From Hydrangea macrophylla (Eukaryota > Streptophyta > Magnoliopsida > Cornales > Hydrangeaceae): DNA of 64,000 nt. The notes below the pieces were generated by a model. It made no database searches. It saw only the letters and a program-made list of their open reading frames with translations, and was not told the origin of the DNA. The translations under genes and the position numbers were made by a program. Of this stretch, positions 21,171-32,536 are shown piece by piece. The first letter of the stretch is position 1. Every line of letters starts with the position of its first letter. Location: assembly GCA_033977485.1 (NCBI GenBank), contig CM066993.1, positions 73,014,864 to 73,078,863 on the forward strand, read 5' to 3'.

Positions 21171-22170
21171 GTCTGTACGGGTACACGTGACCAAAAAGTG
21201 GCGAGTGTCCCGATTACGGATAGAACGAGAAAGAGTGAATGTGACCATACGTGGTCTAATATGTCTTAATTGCATTTATATGCTTAATGTGGTAGACATG
21301 TAATTAATTGTTTAATTATTTAAATACTGTTATTATATGACTATTTATGGTGCTAGCTAATCAGGTGTACTCTTTTGAGAGCAAAATTGGACATTTTTTT
21401 TTATTAATTGAAAGGTTAATTAACAACTTCATAAAAGATGTAAACAATAGGACCATGTACTGGGAGCGTTATATAAATTAGTTTGGACCCATTAGAAATT
21501 GAGTATTTAAATGGGTACATAACATAAGTCATGGGGGTGTAACTAGAATTTAGGGAAAACATTATGTAGTTTCTTTTAGAATCACTAGGAGGATGGCCTG
21601 TGTGCAATGCACGGGGCATTGGATTTGATAGAAAAAATTTAATGCATATTTTTAAGTGTAAATATCACCTACCTCTCTTGAGGTTTGACCTTATAACACT
21701 TACGTCCCTCTATGTTTCAATTGTAACACTTATTTCCCATGTCAAAGTTTGTCAGCTAACGGTGTTATAATTGGATTTGTGAGGTTTCCATTTTTCCCTT
21801 ACTCACTTTTCTTACCTTTTTTCCTCATTGGTTCACCACCTCCTCTACCTTTCTCACCACCACCCACCACCACTACTACTACACACCCATTACCACAAAT
21901 AACAATGACACAATGACCACATCACCACCACAAATTCCGACCCCTCCATCCTCGTCATAATAAACTTTTTTTTTCTGATAAATCTTGAAATCGTGGTCGC
22001 TGCCCATGCCCCCAATTCAAAATTTGATTTGGTTTGCACTCACCATAGATATCAGTTTGTTGTGATTTAGTTGGAGCAAAAATTAATTTCAAAAGTTCAA
22101 TTGAATTGTACTAGAGATCCTGGTGGCAATGTTGTTGACCGTATCTCCGACCGAGTCGTTGTGCTTTACA
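21171..22170. other. No gene; repeat-like AT-rich flank
   Basis: This resumes the sequence interrupted by Copia A. Around 21590-21615 the string GTGTGCAATGCACGGGGC is a dyad. About 21660-21800 has the wording of a common plant repeat (ATATCACCTACCTCTC...TAACACTTA), but I found no partner end. No supported ORF. Confidence 0.4.
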
Positions 22171-22174
22171 TGAC

Positions 22175-22331
22175 AAAAAAAGGGCAGCCCAGTGCACGAG
22201 GCCTCGCCATTGCGGGGTCTAGGGAGGGTACGCATCCTTACCCGTGCAAGCAGAGAGGCTATTTCCAGATTCGAACCCGTGACCTCCAGGTCACAATGGA
22301 GCAACCTTACCATTGCGCCAAGGCTCCCCTC
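22175..22331 (-). mobile_element. Au-type SINE
   Basis: Read on the minus strand: GGGAGCCTTGGCGCAATGGT (A box), then GTCACGGGTTCGAATCTGG (B box), AGACCCCGCAATGGCG and GTGCACTGGGCTGCCC, ending in a T/A-rich tail. This is the order and wording of the Au SINE of flowering plants. Flanks ACATGACA and ACACGACA may be the duplication. ORFs across it (up to 112 codons) are artefacts. Confidence 0.88.
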
Positions 22332-22442
22332 ACACGACAATGTTCTACAAATTCATTGGTCTACTTTTTCAATTTTATCTCCATCATCTATATATTTGCC
22401 TTCCATTGATTATTTTCTTGATCACCAAACAGTGTTCAGTAC

Positions 22443-22484
22443 AATATGTATATGTGTGTGTATATATATATGTATATATGTATA
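22443..22484. repeat. (TG)n/(TA)n microsatellite
   Basis: Mixed GT and AT dinucleotides, followed downstream (22556-22600) by a T-rich (ATTTTT)n stretch. Confidence 0.9.
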
Positions 22485-22733
22485 GGGAAAGGTTCTCCAG
22501 TTCACTAGGCTTTTAAGCCTAAAAAGTGGAACATAGTCAAATTATGAGAATTATTTATTTACTTTTATTTTTATTTTTATTTTTATTTTTTTTATTTTTA
22601 AGAATTGAGACATAAATTAAAGCATACAATTAGAAAGACATTTTATAATCTAAGCAAATTAATATTAGATGTCTGACGTGGTACATTCTTCTAGATTTTA
22701 ATTCTTCTCAAAAACATTCTTCTGACGTGGTAC

Positions 22734-23084
22734 ACTCTTTCTAACTCTATGTATTTTATGATATTAATAAATGCAATTTAAAATACTGAGTTGTCTCCTC
22801 ATCAAAATAAACCTATAATGGTCCATTTATATAAGAAAATACGCATGTTGAAATCATGCATATATTGCCAAACGGTGTGAACATTATATATTATATTGCT
22901 ACGTACATTAATATATTATTAAATTGTATTATAATAGTAATACTAATGTGAACAGTTGTTTAACAAATTATATAGGCTTTTCTTCAATTCTATTTTATTT
23001 AAGTAGAATTAAAACATTGACCCACAACTTCCTTGAAGAGTAATAACTTATGTAAATTAACACTTTTATTAAAATACTCCAACA
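22734..23084 (-). mobile_element. 3' LTR of Copia B, deleted
   Basis: It matches 31193-31807 (CTCTTTCTAACT, TTAATAAATGCAATTTAAAATACT, TATTGCCAAACGG, CTTCCTTGAAGAG) and ends CTCCAACA. About 264 bp present in the right copy (31215-31478) are missing here. The minus-strand polypurine-like AAGTGGGGAATTG abuts at 23085-23094. Confidence 0.75.
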
Positions 23085-23699
23085 ATTCCCCACTTATTTA
23101 ATAAAAATAAATTTAAAAAATAAAAATTTCATCGAGCAACTGATCATAGGACTGTGCATAAATATATGTGTTTTTCAACTTGAACCTTTACATAGTAATA
23201 GTGCTTCCGATTATACTAGAGTAACCGTAGTTTTGAACTTTATCTCAGACAACACCACACACACTACCCTACTAAGGTGAAGTTCAAAAGCCATCACTTT
23301 ATGGCCATGTGCTTATATCCCAGTATAGCAAAAGCTCTAGAGAATTTGACCAAACCATAGGAAGTGGCGACACTTCCACAATTGCGTAGGTGAGTCTAAG
23401 AAGGATACTCCTATAGCTAGGTATCCCATTCAACATAGAGTTTAGATCTTATTAAGAGTTAAAGTAACTCATCCTTTTATCGCTTCAGGATATCATGCTT
23501 CTTAGGGATACACTTGGAGAGTTAACCCCGTAACATAATAGTAGCATGATTCCACTCATATCACTTCATGACTTGTTATTACCCTTTGAACGTATTTCTT
23601 GGGATCTCCAGTCTATAGGTTAGGTTACCATCACAAGTGACTCAACTTTCTATGGGCTTTAGTCTCATCCCTTTCTAGGTTTTTCAAACCTTTTATCGA
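23085..23699 (-). other. 3' untranslated part of Copia B
   Basis: Between the RNase H end and the 3' LTR. No ORF. Its place is inferred only from its position within the element. Confidence 0.5.
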
Positions 23700-24079
23700 G
23701 CTAGTCCTTTGGTCAAAGGATCAGCTTTATTATCGTCAGACCATAATCCACTATTACTTATCTAATAGTGCTATTCTTATGACGTATCTATCACCTCTTA
23801 CCGTTATAAAGGTTTTATACTTTTGCAATAGCCACAGTACTATCGCAGTGGATAAACAGCCGGTATCAATCTCTCCCATAAAGGGGTATCTCATAGTAGG
23901 CTTTTCAGCCAAGCTACTTCTTCACTAGCAATAGCTAATGGAATCATCTCTGACTCCATTGTGGACTTAACCAAAATAGTCTATTTCTTAGTCTTTCATG
24001 AACTTGTGCCCCCAACAATACTAAAAAAGTATCTACGGGTGCTCTTGGAGTCATTTAAAAGGGTATTCCAATCAGCATC
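23700..24079 (-). pseudogene. Copia RNase H, C-terminal part
   Basis: The minus-strand reading from 24079 is DADWNTLLNDSKSTRRYFF, then SIVGGTSS, KTKK, TILVKSTMESEMIPLAIASEE and EIPLWER. This is the Copia RNase H signature (the VSWKSKKQ and ESE motifs), with at least three Trp/Gln-to-stop changes. The preceding residues, FAAVLKGYSDA, are on the other side of the hAT element at 28412-28455. Confidence 0.88.
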
Positions 24080-25689
24080 TAGGGCTGGTCAAAAAAACCG
24101 ATGACCCGTGAACTACGACTCGACTCGACCAACCCGAACCTTTCGAGTCGGTTTGTATAGGTTGTTGGTGGAGTCACATGTTCCAATTGTTAGACCCAAC
24201 CAACTTCGAGTCGGATGTCGATTTTATGTGTTAATTGACTCGATTCCACCTGACCCGACTCGGTATATACATCCCCTAGTATAAATGTTTTTTTTTTTAA
24301 GACTTATACTAGACTTCTAGTATTACTATTATTATTTTACTTTTTGTCTTTGTTTTTTATCAAGTCTTTCATGAACTTGATGTTGTTATTGTAATTTGTA
24401 AGGTTGCTTGATGTGGGATTATAATAAAATAGCTAATATGTTATTATTATTGTAAAAATTTATAAAAAAGTGAAAAACATGTTGTATAAATAGGTTATAA
24501 AAAGTGTTTCAATATGTTGATTATTAGTGACGAAAGTTTTCGTCGCTAAAGGTCAGATTTTCGTCACTAAAGGTCTTTAGTGACGAAAAAAAATTTGTCG
24601 CACGTTCGTCGCTAATTCCTTGACGCAAAAGGTCTTTCGCGACGAAATCACGTTTCGTCACCAAAGAGTAGCATTTAGCGACGAAATTTTTCGTCGCGAA
24701 AAGTGTATTTTTTCCAACGAACAAAATTTCATCACGAAAGAGTCCTACTATTAGCGACGAAATTTCGTCGCTAAAAGTACCCTTTAGTGACGAATATTTC
24801 GTCAGGAAAAGTGTATTTTTCCCAACAAACCAAATTTCGTCACAAAAGAGTCCTACAATTAGCGATGAAATTTCGTCGCTAAAAGTAACCTTTAGTGACA
24901 AAATGTTTTGTCGGAAAAAGTGCATTTTTTTCAACGAACCAAATTTTGTCACCAAAGAGTCTTACTATTAGCGACGACATTTCGTCGCTAAAAGCACCAT
25001 TTAGTGACAAAATATTTCGTCGGGAAAAGTATATTTTTTCCAATAAACCAAATTTCGTCACGAAAGAGTCCTACTATTAGCGATGAAGTAAGTTTCGTCG
25101 ACAAAAGATCTCTATTCTCAACGAAATATTTCATCTCTAAAAAGTAATCATTAGTGACGAAGTAAGTTTCGTCAGTAAAAAGGTTTAATTAGTGACAAAA
25201 GTTCGTCACTAAAGGTAAAATTGAAAAATACAATTTGACTATTAGTGACGAACAATTTTGTTGCTAAAAACATTTCTTTTTTTTAAATATATAACTTATT
25301 CACTTAAATATTTTTTTTTGGTCCGCCTGCTAACAAGTAATCTAAAACATCCACAACATACATATTAACCAAATAAAAGTTTCATTCATTAATCAATCAT
25401 CTACTCAAATCCAACAAAACAAAACAAAACAATATAGGATCTCCAAACATCCAAAATCCATATAAAAAATACAAATTCCAAAAACAACATAGTATTTTCC
25501 AAACATCAATGTAAATTGCTCCAAAAAATGAGATCAAAACTATGTATAGTTTTCATTCATGCACTCCAGATGCCCGTAAATCTGCAATACAAAAATATAT
25601 ACATCAATTTTAAATAAAGTATTAAAAATAAAAAATAAAAATAAAAAAGTGAGCAGTAATTCATTAAAGAAAGGGTTTAGGTTTCAAAA

Positions 25690-26680
25690 TGCATTTTTGC
25701 ATCACTCTCCCTAATTGTTACTTAGTTTTCAATTCAGTTTCTTCTTACAACTTTGTTTAAGCACAAGTGAATTTCTCGAAGTAGTCCCGGTCCATTAGGA
25801 CCATTATTGGACAATTTTGACCCCCAACACCACGTATGCCCTTTAATGAAATAATTGAGGTTTCGAAATGCATTTTTTGCGTCAATCTCCTTAACTGGGA
25901 CTCGGTTTTCAATTCCGTTTCTTCCTAAGACTTTGTTTAGACACAATTGAGGTGCTCGAAGTGGTCTTGGTCCATTATTGGACGATTTTGACCCCCAACA
26001 CCATGTTTGCCCTTTATTGAAAGAGCAAAGGTTTCAAAATGCTTCTTTGCGTCATTGTCCCTAACCGGGACTCAATTTTCAATTCCGTTTCTTGCTATAA
26101 CTTTGTTTAGGCATAATTAAAGTTCTCAAAGTGGTCCCGGTCCATTCGGACCATTATTGTACGATTTTGACCCCCAACACCCCATATGCCTTTCATTGAA
26201 AGAGCTAAGGTTTCAAAACATTTCTTTGTCGTTTCTTCTTGTCACTCTTTTTAGACGTGTGGGAGGTACGACTTAAGTTTCATGGTTATTAGATCGACGG
26301 TTCGCATTTTGACCCCCAAACCCCCAAAACTTAGTTTTGCATAGTCTACAAGGTGAAAAAGTTATTTTGTAGTGTATCTTGATAATCGGGAGTCTGATTC
26401 TCGTTCCGTTTCTTCCTGCAACTTTCTTTAGACGTGTGGGAGGTGCGAGTTAAGTTTCGTGATTATCGGATCGACGGTTTGCATTTTGACCCCCCAAACC
26501 CCCAAAACTTAGTTTTTTCATAGTCTACGAGGTGAAAAAGTTATTTTGTAATGTATCTTGATAACCGGGAACCCAATTTTTATTTTGTTTCATCCTGCAA
26601 CTTTTCTTTAGATGTGTGGGGGGTGCGTGTTAAGTTTCGTGGTTACCGGATCGACAGTTTGCATTTTAAAGTTAAGGACA
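25690..26680. repeat. Tandem modules of about 175 bp in CACTA 1
   Basis: The phrase TTTTGACCCCCAA recurs near 25816, 25987, 26166, 26308 and 26486, and CCGTTTCTTCCT-like words recur once per unit. The unit is 171-180 bp with one short copy of 142 bp. The later units (CGTGTGGGAGGTGCGAG...ATCGGATCGACGG) align with the 172-bp units of CACTA 2 at 39230-39960. Confidence 0.8.
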
Positions 26681-26699
26681 ATTCTTTAGACGGTTTCGT

Positions 26700-27330
26700 G
26701 ACGAAATATTGCGTCACTAAAGGTAAAACAATTACCGACAAAACAATTTCACCACCAATTGTAATAATTCCCGACGAAAGTTTTTCGTCACGAAAGCTTA
26801 AACAAATCCCGACGAAATAATTGGTCACTAAAAGTAAAACAATTACCGACGAAACAATTTCGTCTCCAATTGTAACAATTACCGACGAAAGTTTTTCGTC
26901 ACGAAAGGCTAAACAATTCCCGACGAAATATTTCGTCACTAAAAGTAAAACAATTACCGACGAAAAAATTTTGTCACCAATTGTAATAATTCCCGACGAA
27001 AGTTTTTCGTCACGAAAGGGTAAACAATTTTCGATGAAATATTTTGTCACTAAAAGTAAAACAATTAACGACGAAACAAATTCGTCACCAATTGTAACAA
27101 TTCCCGACGAAAGTTTTTCGTCACGAAAGGGTAAATAACTGCTAACGAAATATTTCGTCACTAAAAGTAAAACAATTACTGACGAAAGTATTTCGTCATT
27201 AATTGTTACAATTACCGACGAAAATATTTTGTCACGAAAGGGTAAACAATTCCCGACGAAATATTTTGCAACTAAAAGTAAAACAATTACCGACAAAAAC
27301 ATTTTGTCACCAATTGATAACGTTTCGTCG
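26700..27330. repeat. 111-bp tandem subterminal array of CACTA 1
   Basis: About five units spaced roughly 110 bp, each with CGACGAAAGTTTTTCGTCAC and ACGAAATATTTCGTCACT dyads joined by TAAAACAATTACC. The period of 37 codons keeps one frame open by chance. Confidence 0.9.
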
Positions 27331-27577
27331 CCAAAAATTTTCCCACCAAATTTTTGGGCGGGGGAAATTTCCCGCCAACTATTAGCGACGAACTTTAGTG
27401 ACGAAATGAATTTTCGTCGGTAATTGTTTGACTTTTACCCGCAAAAATTGGTTTCGTCGAGAAAGATAAACACTTTTGCTGATGAACGTTGATTTCGTCA
27501 CTAATAGTATACTATTAGTGACAAAAATTATTTCGCGGGTAAAAGTTTTGTCACTAAAGGTCAGATTTGTTGTAGTG

Positions 27578-28231
27578 TGATGATGCCATAATTTGGTAAG
27601 AGTAAAGTAGAGCAATTTTAGGAGAGAGAGACTATTTTTTGTATGTGGTTCGGCCATGTTAATGAAGGTACCTACGTCCACGGGTGTGTCTGAGCACGTT
27701 CACTAGCAGATCACCGGCGGGCTTGGTGAGCCAACAAAGAGGGGCGGCACTACCAGTAATACCGGCCAGGTGTATGCGTACAATGGTGAATTTTATAGAG
27801 GTGCTGTGTAGACTAAAGAGTTGGCCCCTTCAATGGGGGGTGAGAGGTCTCTTTTATAGATGTAAGAGACCTACTCTTACATGGATAAGGAAATATAACC
27901 CAATTGATATAGATTGGCATTAATTGTGGGGATTTCCTAATTGGATTAGGAAATTGTTTTCACATTAGTCTTCTAGCTTGAGTAGGAAACTGCCCGTAAT
28001 GCTCGGGATCATGCCTGTGGGCCCGGATGGGCTGTTCCCGTGGTAGGATGTGCCTGTGTGGTTTTCCCGACCTGTTGGCCAGGTCATGGATGAACCGCTC
28101 GGGATGATGAGTAAACTAGACCACTCGGGATGGTGCTTGTCCGAGGAGTTGTGCATGATTTGACCGGGACATGGACTGGCTACTGATTTGAACCGCTCGG
28201 TCATAGGATAGAGCCAATTTTGGGTGTATCA
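27578..28231 (-). mobile_element. Probable solo LTR
   Basis: The 654-bp unit starts TGATGATGCC and ends GGTGTATCA; on the minus strand it reads TGATACACCCAAAATTGGC...GGCATCATCA. The TG..CA ends and non-coding content suggest a solo LTR, but I find no clean 5-bp duplication (flanks TAGTG and TGTTG). Confidence 0.4.
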
Positions 28232-28411
28232 TGTTGTATGCTCTTTGTCGGGTTTCACTCGAAACCAACCCGACTCCACCCGAAACCAAAGGATCGGTTT
28301 CACCCGACTTTATGGATGGATGACGAGTGCTACACTCATCACCCAATGGGATTCGGATGGATAGCCGGGTGGGGCGTCACACCCGACTCACCCGACCCAT
28401 GGCCACCCCTA

Positions 28412-30090
28412 TCAGCATCGCTATATCCTTTAAGGACAGCGGCAAACATATCATAATTTAATATAAAGTTCATGATCCTTTTTTAAGTAACACGTGACCT
28501 TGTCAAATAGTACTCTAATACTAAAAATATAAATATATAGTCGGTCATGGCTTTGGAGTCTTTCGTTAAGAATAGCAATTGACATCACTCTAACCTTCAA
28601 GTACATTGGAAAACTTTTTATAGAAAAATACCTAAATTAATAAGTTTCTTAAAAAATCTCATAATTCTTCCAATTGCATTCCTGATTTTGAAATTGCATA
28701 CTTATTTGACAAAATAAAAACATTTTGGTTAAAAATCAGTCTTGAAAAACAAAAAAAAAATGAATAAATTCTTTCAAATTTTGAAGTATGCAATACATTT
28801 TCAAACAATAATTTCTTCTTATCTCCGGGGTATACAATACATATTCAAAATTTAATTTCTTCCCAGAGGTGAAATTCAATTTCCCTTTGCTAGTTTCAAA
28901 ACCTTGACATTGTGTAAATCACCAAGCAAAACGTTTGTGATTGTTACCATATGCCCAGAAACACTCATATCAATTAACCATCCTTCAGAAGTCGTCATAG
29001 ATTTACTTCCATAAGTATAGTCACAAGTGACTCTTCGGTCCCATTAGCATGTGGTACAGACTGATGGTCCCAGAAGCTTTGAGCAGAATACCAATTTTTC
29101 CACAAATAAAAATACATTGCGGTCATTTTGTATAAAGGAGGTTTCTTCTTCGTATATGCTTTAATCAAAGTGGTTTTGGCACTAGTTTGGTAGTGTACCT
29201 ACATAAAACTCTTTACTGCCTTTACAATATCATGTCGATGTAGCATACTTTGAACTATTAATAACACTAGTACTGTATTCCTTTTGAATAATTTTATCAC
29301 AATCATTTGTGAAAAATCTTACAATTTGATCAAAAGGTGTGTAAAAAAAGGTTTGTAGTTAAAATAATAGTAATTTCTCAAAACCTTTGTTTCAAAGTAC
29401 AATCAGCAGCGCTTGTAATTTTAATTCATAAAATACATAGGTGTCACCCAATCCTTCACATCAAAAAATTAAGTGACAATAATTTTTAGTTTCTTTTGAA
29501 ACCTCTAAAATAGAACCAAAAAAAAAAAAAATAATAATAATAAATCAATATCATAACACATACTCCATTTGTAAAATTGGTTTGTTCAAATTTCTCATTC
29601 CACTGGTTGGGTGTCAGTTTTAAACGATATAAAGTGTAAATAAGTATACACACTTTATTTTTATAAACCCTTTAGGATTATTCAAATAAATTCCATCCTC
29701 TAATTCTCCATTACAAAAAAAATGTTATTTTAACATCCATTAGTATGTAAATCATAAATAGCATCAGCAGTCATTATAATCCTTATGGATGTAACGCACA
29801 TAATAGGAGAATAGGTTTAAAAAGGCAACAATTCTCTTTTTGTTTAAAATCCCTTAGCTACTAAAGTAGCTTCATATTTCCAATAGAACCATATGGTTTA
29901 AAAATCTTTCCAACATTCCCCTTACTTCCAATCCAAGTGGTAAATCCACAAGTTCACAAAAAATGGTTGGAAATAATAAAATCCATCTCATATTGAATAG
30001 CTTCTTTATAAATATTAGCCTTGGATATATAAGAGCATCCCCTAAATAAGCAAGATCTCTTTCTAAATGAATGTATATCAATCACTTCCA
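28412..30090 (-). pseudogene. Copia reverse transcriptase to RNase H, eroded
   Basis: Fragments are recognisable on the minus strand: CELVDLPLG (about 29950; the ELVDLPPG motif before the RT), VTSIRIIMTADAIYDLHTNG followed after a frame change by CNGELEDGIYLNNPKGF (29660-29810; the AFLNGELEEEIYM motif). At the far end is ILNYDMFAAVLKGYSDA (28412-28465), the start of RNase H. Between about 28480 and 29650 I cannot read a continuous domain. Many stops and frameshifts are present. Order and strand agree with Copia B. Confidence 0.75.
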
Positions 30091-31192
30091 AATTTTCTAA
30101 GAGCTTAGCTCTCGTACACCTTCGCGGTCCAGATTTTATGTCATGATATTAATCATGCACCCTAAATAGTTTTTTTCTTACCCTAAACATATGTTTACAC
30201 ATGACACCAAGCTGTTTTGAAATAAGTCATACTCAGTGTAGCAAACTCAAAGAATGACATAGAATACTAGCACATCAAAATTCACAAAACACATGTTCTC
30301 ACCAATTTTGAAGACTTGATTTGTAACCAATAGCCATTAATATGACAATGCCTTAAAAATCATAATATATAACAATTCCATACACATCGCATTATATTGC
30401 CTAAATTTTAAAATTCAGCAAAGGACAAACCATTAAAAAAAACAGAGGATAACAGACATGTAAGTACCATCGCAACTAATCACCATATGTATTCCTATCA
30501 TAACCATCCAATTAAAATTATCCAACCATCCAACGGCTGAAATTATGTTTTTAAAACTATATGTCCATGGTGGAATTCTCTTTATGTCCTATAACTCGGA
30601 TTGTATATCTTCCAAGTATTCTTTCTCAATTTTTGGACTGATCTATGTCCAAACTTCCCATTTAAATTATCTTAGATCTTAATTTGGACAAGGAAGATTA
30701 TATGAGACTATAAGGAACTAGCAAATTGGTATAAATCAATTATAGATCATCGTGTACATGAACATATGAGCGAGAGTCTCAAATTATCCGAAAAAGCTAA
30801 AATTGGTATAAATCACCATCTTTGATTCTATTCATCTTAAAGTAAAGATTCTCAAATTTAAAAGCTAAAGCTTGTTAAGATATAGAGACTAAGAGATCCA
30901 GAATTTTCAAGCAGAATGAAACATCTTAAAATTGTTAGAACAGTAAATAGAAGTGGAACAGAATTACCAGATCGGTAGCCTTTTTCAAAACCATCTTGGG
31001 CTGAGTCGCGTATCTCGCTCTCTTTAAGACGTTTCGTGGCTCTGTCCAAATGTGTGCAAGCAGTTCATACATGTCACGGCGTCCCCAGGATAAAACAGCA
31101 CAGAATAACATTTGTCTCCGTTTCTCTTGCACATCAAAATACTGGCATACTTCTACCTTTTCAGATTTGGTTGCTCGGTAACCACAAATTGA
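30091..31192. other. Presumed Copia B 5' internal region, unreadable
   Basis: By position this should hold gag, protease and integrase, but it is only 1.1 kb and I recognise no motif. It is either deleted or too decayed. Confidence 0.4.
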
Positions 31193-31807
31193 AAACTCTT
31201 TCTAACTATATGTATTTTTCTATTTTTCATGAAAAGATCAAAAATAGGAGGAAATATTGATCTGACCTCTCTCTTTTTTTTTTCCCGAATAATGGTTGAG
31301 CTAATACATAGGGAAGAGAAATTTTGCTTGCCAATCAAATCGTTGCCTATTGTTACACTGCCAAACGAGCCTTTTGCCAATTACAACATTCATACCAATG
31401 TTATTACCGTTGCCAAGTCAGTTGCCAGTTACAACATTCAAACCAATGTTAAAACCGAAAATGCAACACAAATTACAATTTTATGACATTAATAAATGCA
31501 ATTTAAAATACTAAGTTCTCTCCTCATCAAAATGAACCTATAATGGTCCATTTATATAAAGAAAATATGCATGTTGAAAGCATGCATATATTGCCAAACG
31601 GTTGTGAACATTATATATTATATTGCTACATTAATATACTATTAAATTACATTATAATAGTAATACTAATGTGAACTTTGCTTTAACAAATTATAAAGGC
31701 TTTTCTTCAATTCTATTTTATTTAAGTGGAATTAAAACATGACCTACAACTTCCTTGAAGAGCAATAACTTATGTAAATTAACATTTTTATTAAAAATAC
31801 TCCAACA
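31193..31807 (-). mobile_element. 5' LTR of Copia B
   Basis: Direct repeat of 22734-23084, ending CTCCAACA at 31807, with 264 extra bases (31215-31478) that include GCCAATTACAACATTCATACCAATG and a related repeat 51 bp later. The left boundary and primer site are not visible. Confidence 0.65.
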
Positions 31808-31834
31808 AAAGAGTGGTCCCAACCTATTTTTTTT

Positions 31835-32310
31835 CTCAAACTTCAGTGTGTTAGGGAACCTTCTGTATATTATGAGCTTCCAAATGTTTTGTTTTCATTT
31901 TGTAAGATATTTATACATTTCATTTGACAGTAAAGATTCTGTTTCTGAGTAACCTCTCTTGTTTATATTATTTCTCTCAATATATAACTTCAATCTTGAT
32001 TTTGACTTTTTGCTATGTGTTTTAGACATAGTAGGTATGATTCCCATAAATTTCATGATTTAAAAAGATTCCTAACCTCACTTTTCCGTTTTTACAAAAT
32101 CAGTTCACTATTATGTCCACTATTCACAACAAGCATGTTTTACTCTCATTCGTTGATTGGATGTTCACATGAATTCCAAATTAACTCATATCTTAGAGTT
32201 CATACTACATTTGTACATATCCTATAATGACATTTTTCATGCATTCATGCATATTCCATAGTCTCAAATCACTTTAGAAAATCCATGAACACAAACACAC
32301 TACTACTCAC
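31835..32310 (+). mobile_element. Fragment of a Tat/Ogre-like LTR
   Basis: It matches 50135-50605 over about 475 bp at roughly 88-90% by eye (CTTCAGTGTGTTAGGGAAC..., TTTGTACATATCCTATAATG, CATGAACACAAACACACTAC). The matching segment lies inside the large LTR 37431-51247, so this is a broken copy of the same LTR. Confidence 0.8.
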
Positions 32311-32318
32311 ACCTACAT

Positions 32319-32536
32319 TAATAGGCAAGATGTCACACCATACATTTTCGTAGTATAGGTTGGCCATTCGAATTGGTACTAAGCAATGTTCAGTGACATG
32401 AAAGGTAGGGTGATCGTCCAAAACTACCCTACATGGTAGTGAGCGCGGAGAAATTGGAAGGTTAAGTCTACTACTGGCGGACTCTGAAATCACATTCATG
32501 GGAAATCTTTCATCAATAACAAGTTTACAACCTATA
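32319..32536 (-). pseudogene. Gypsy protease fragment
   Basis: The minus-strand reading is GCKLVIDERFPMNVISESA, RLNLPISPRSLPCRVV, TEHCLVPIRMANLYY and VWCDILPINVG. This matches the retropepsin-like region of plant Gypsy polyproteins, where the active site is normally VIDGGS. Here it reads VIDERF, so it is inactive. The flanking frames are not readable. Confidence 0.75.

Larger units (their letters stand above)
24521..27577. mobile_element. CACTA element 1, left terminus missing
   Basis: The right end reads, inverted, CACTACAACAAATCTGACC, a CACTA/EnSpm terminus. Both subterminal regions (24521-25270 and 26700-27560) are packed with TTAGTGACGAAA/TTTCGTCGC dyads. The left end starts within these repeats at 24521 without CACTA, so about 20 terminal bases are lost. 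No transposase is seen. The long minus-strand ORFs here (143 and 219 codons) are artefacts of the repeats. Confidence 0.8.
24080..28411. mobile_element. hAT element inserted in Copia RNase H
   Basis: The termini TAGGGCTGGTC and, inverted, TAGGGGTGGCC match in 9 of 11 positions. The 8-bp duplication TCAGCATC (24072-24079, 28412-28419) is perfect, and the Copia RNase H frame is restored when the element is removed. Both subterminal regions are rich in CCCGACTC-type words (24116-24265, 28255-28400). I see no transposase. The interior is mostly a CACTA element and a probable solo LTR. Confidence 0.85.
22734..31807 (-). mobile_element. Copia retrotransposon B, heavily decayed
   Basis: A minus-strand Copia element bounded by direct repeats at 22734-23084 and 31193-31807. 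Reverse transcriptase pieces are near 29650-30080, and RNase H is split between 28412-28470 and 23700-24079. The purine tract follows the left repeat. A 4.3-kb hAT element interrupts RNase H. The outer end of the left LTR and a primer site next to the right LTR could not be found, so the true ends are uncertain. Confidence 0.75.

Noticed and set aside
22175..22331. Functional tRNA gene on the minus strand
   Set aside because: A and B boxes exist, but no cloverleaf with a paired acceptor stem can be drawn; body and tail are those of a SINE.
22071..22409. 112-codon ORF and overlapping ORFs
   Set aside because: They cover the Au SINE in several frames; no protein similarity.
24524..24955. 143-codon minus-strand ORF
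   Set aside because: Also made of CACTA subterminal repeats.
26643..27302. 219-codon minus-strand ORF with repeating VIVLLLVTKYF-like units
   Set aside because: Open only because the CACTA subterminal repeat period (about 111 bp) is a multiple of three; the codons are the TTTCGTCAC dyads read through. No domain.
28880..29000. Second Copia protease (WLIDMSVSGHMVT)
   Set aside because: It looks vaguely like a WxxDSGAxxH motif but lies after the reverse transcriptase in element order and lacks the catalytic triad.
32269..32499. Independent small gene with an ATG start
   Set aside because: The reading is a Gypsy protease fragment; the ATG is an internal Met of the NVISE motif.
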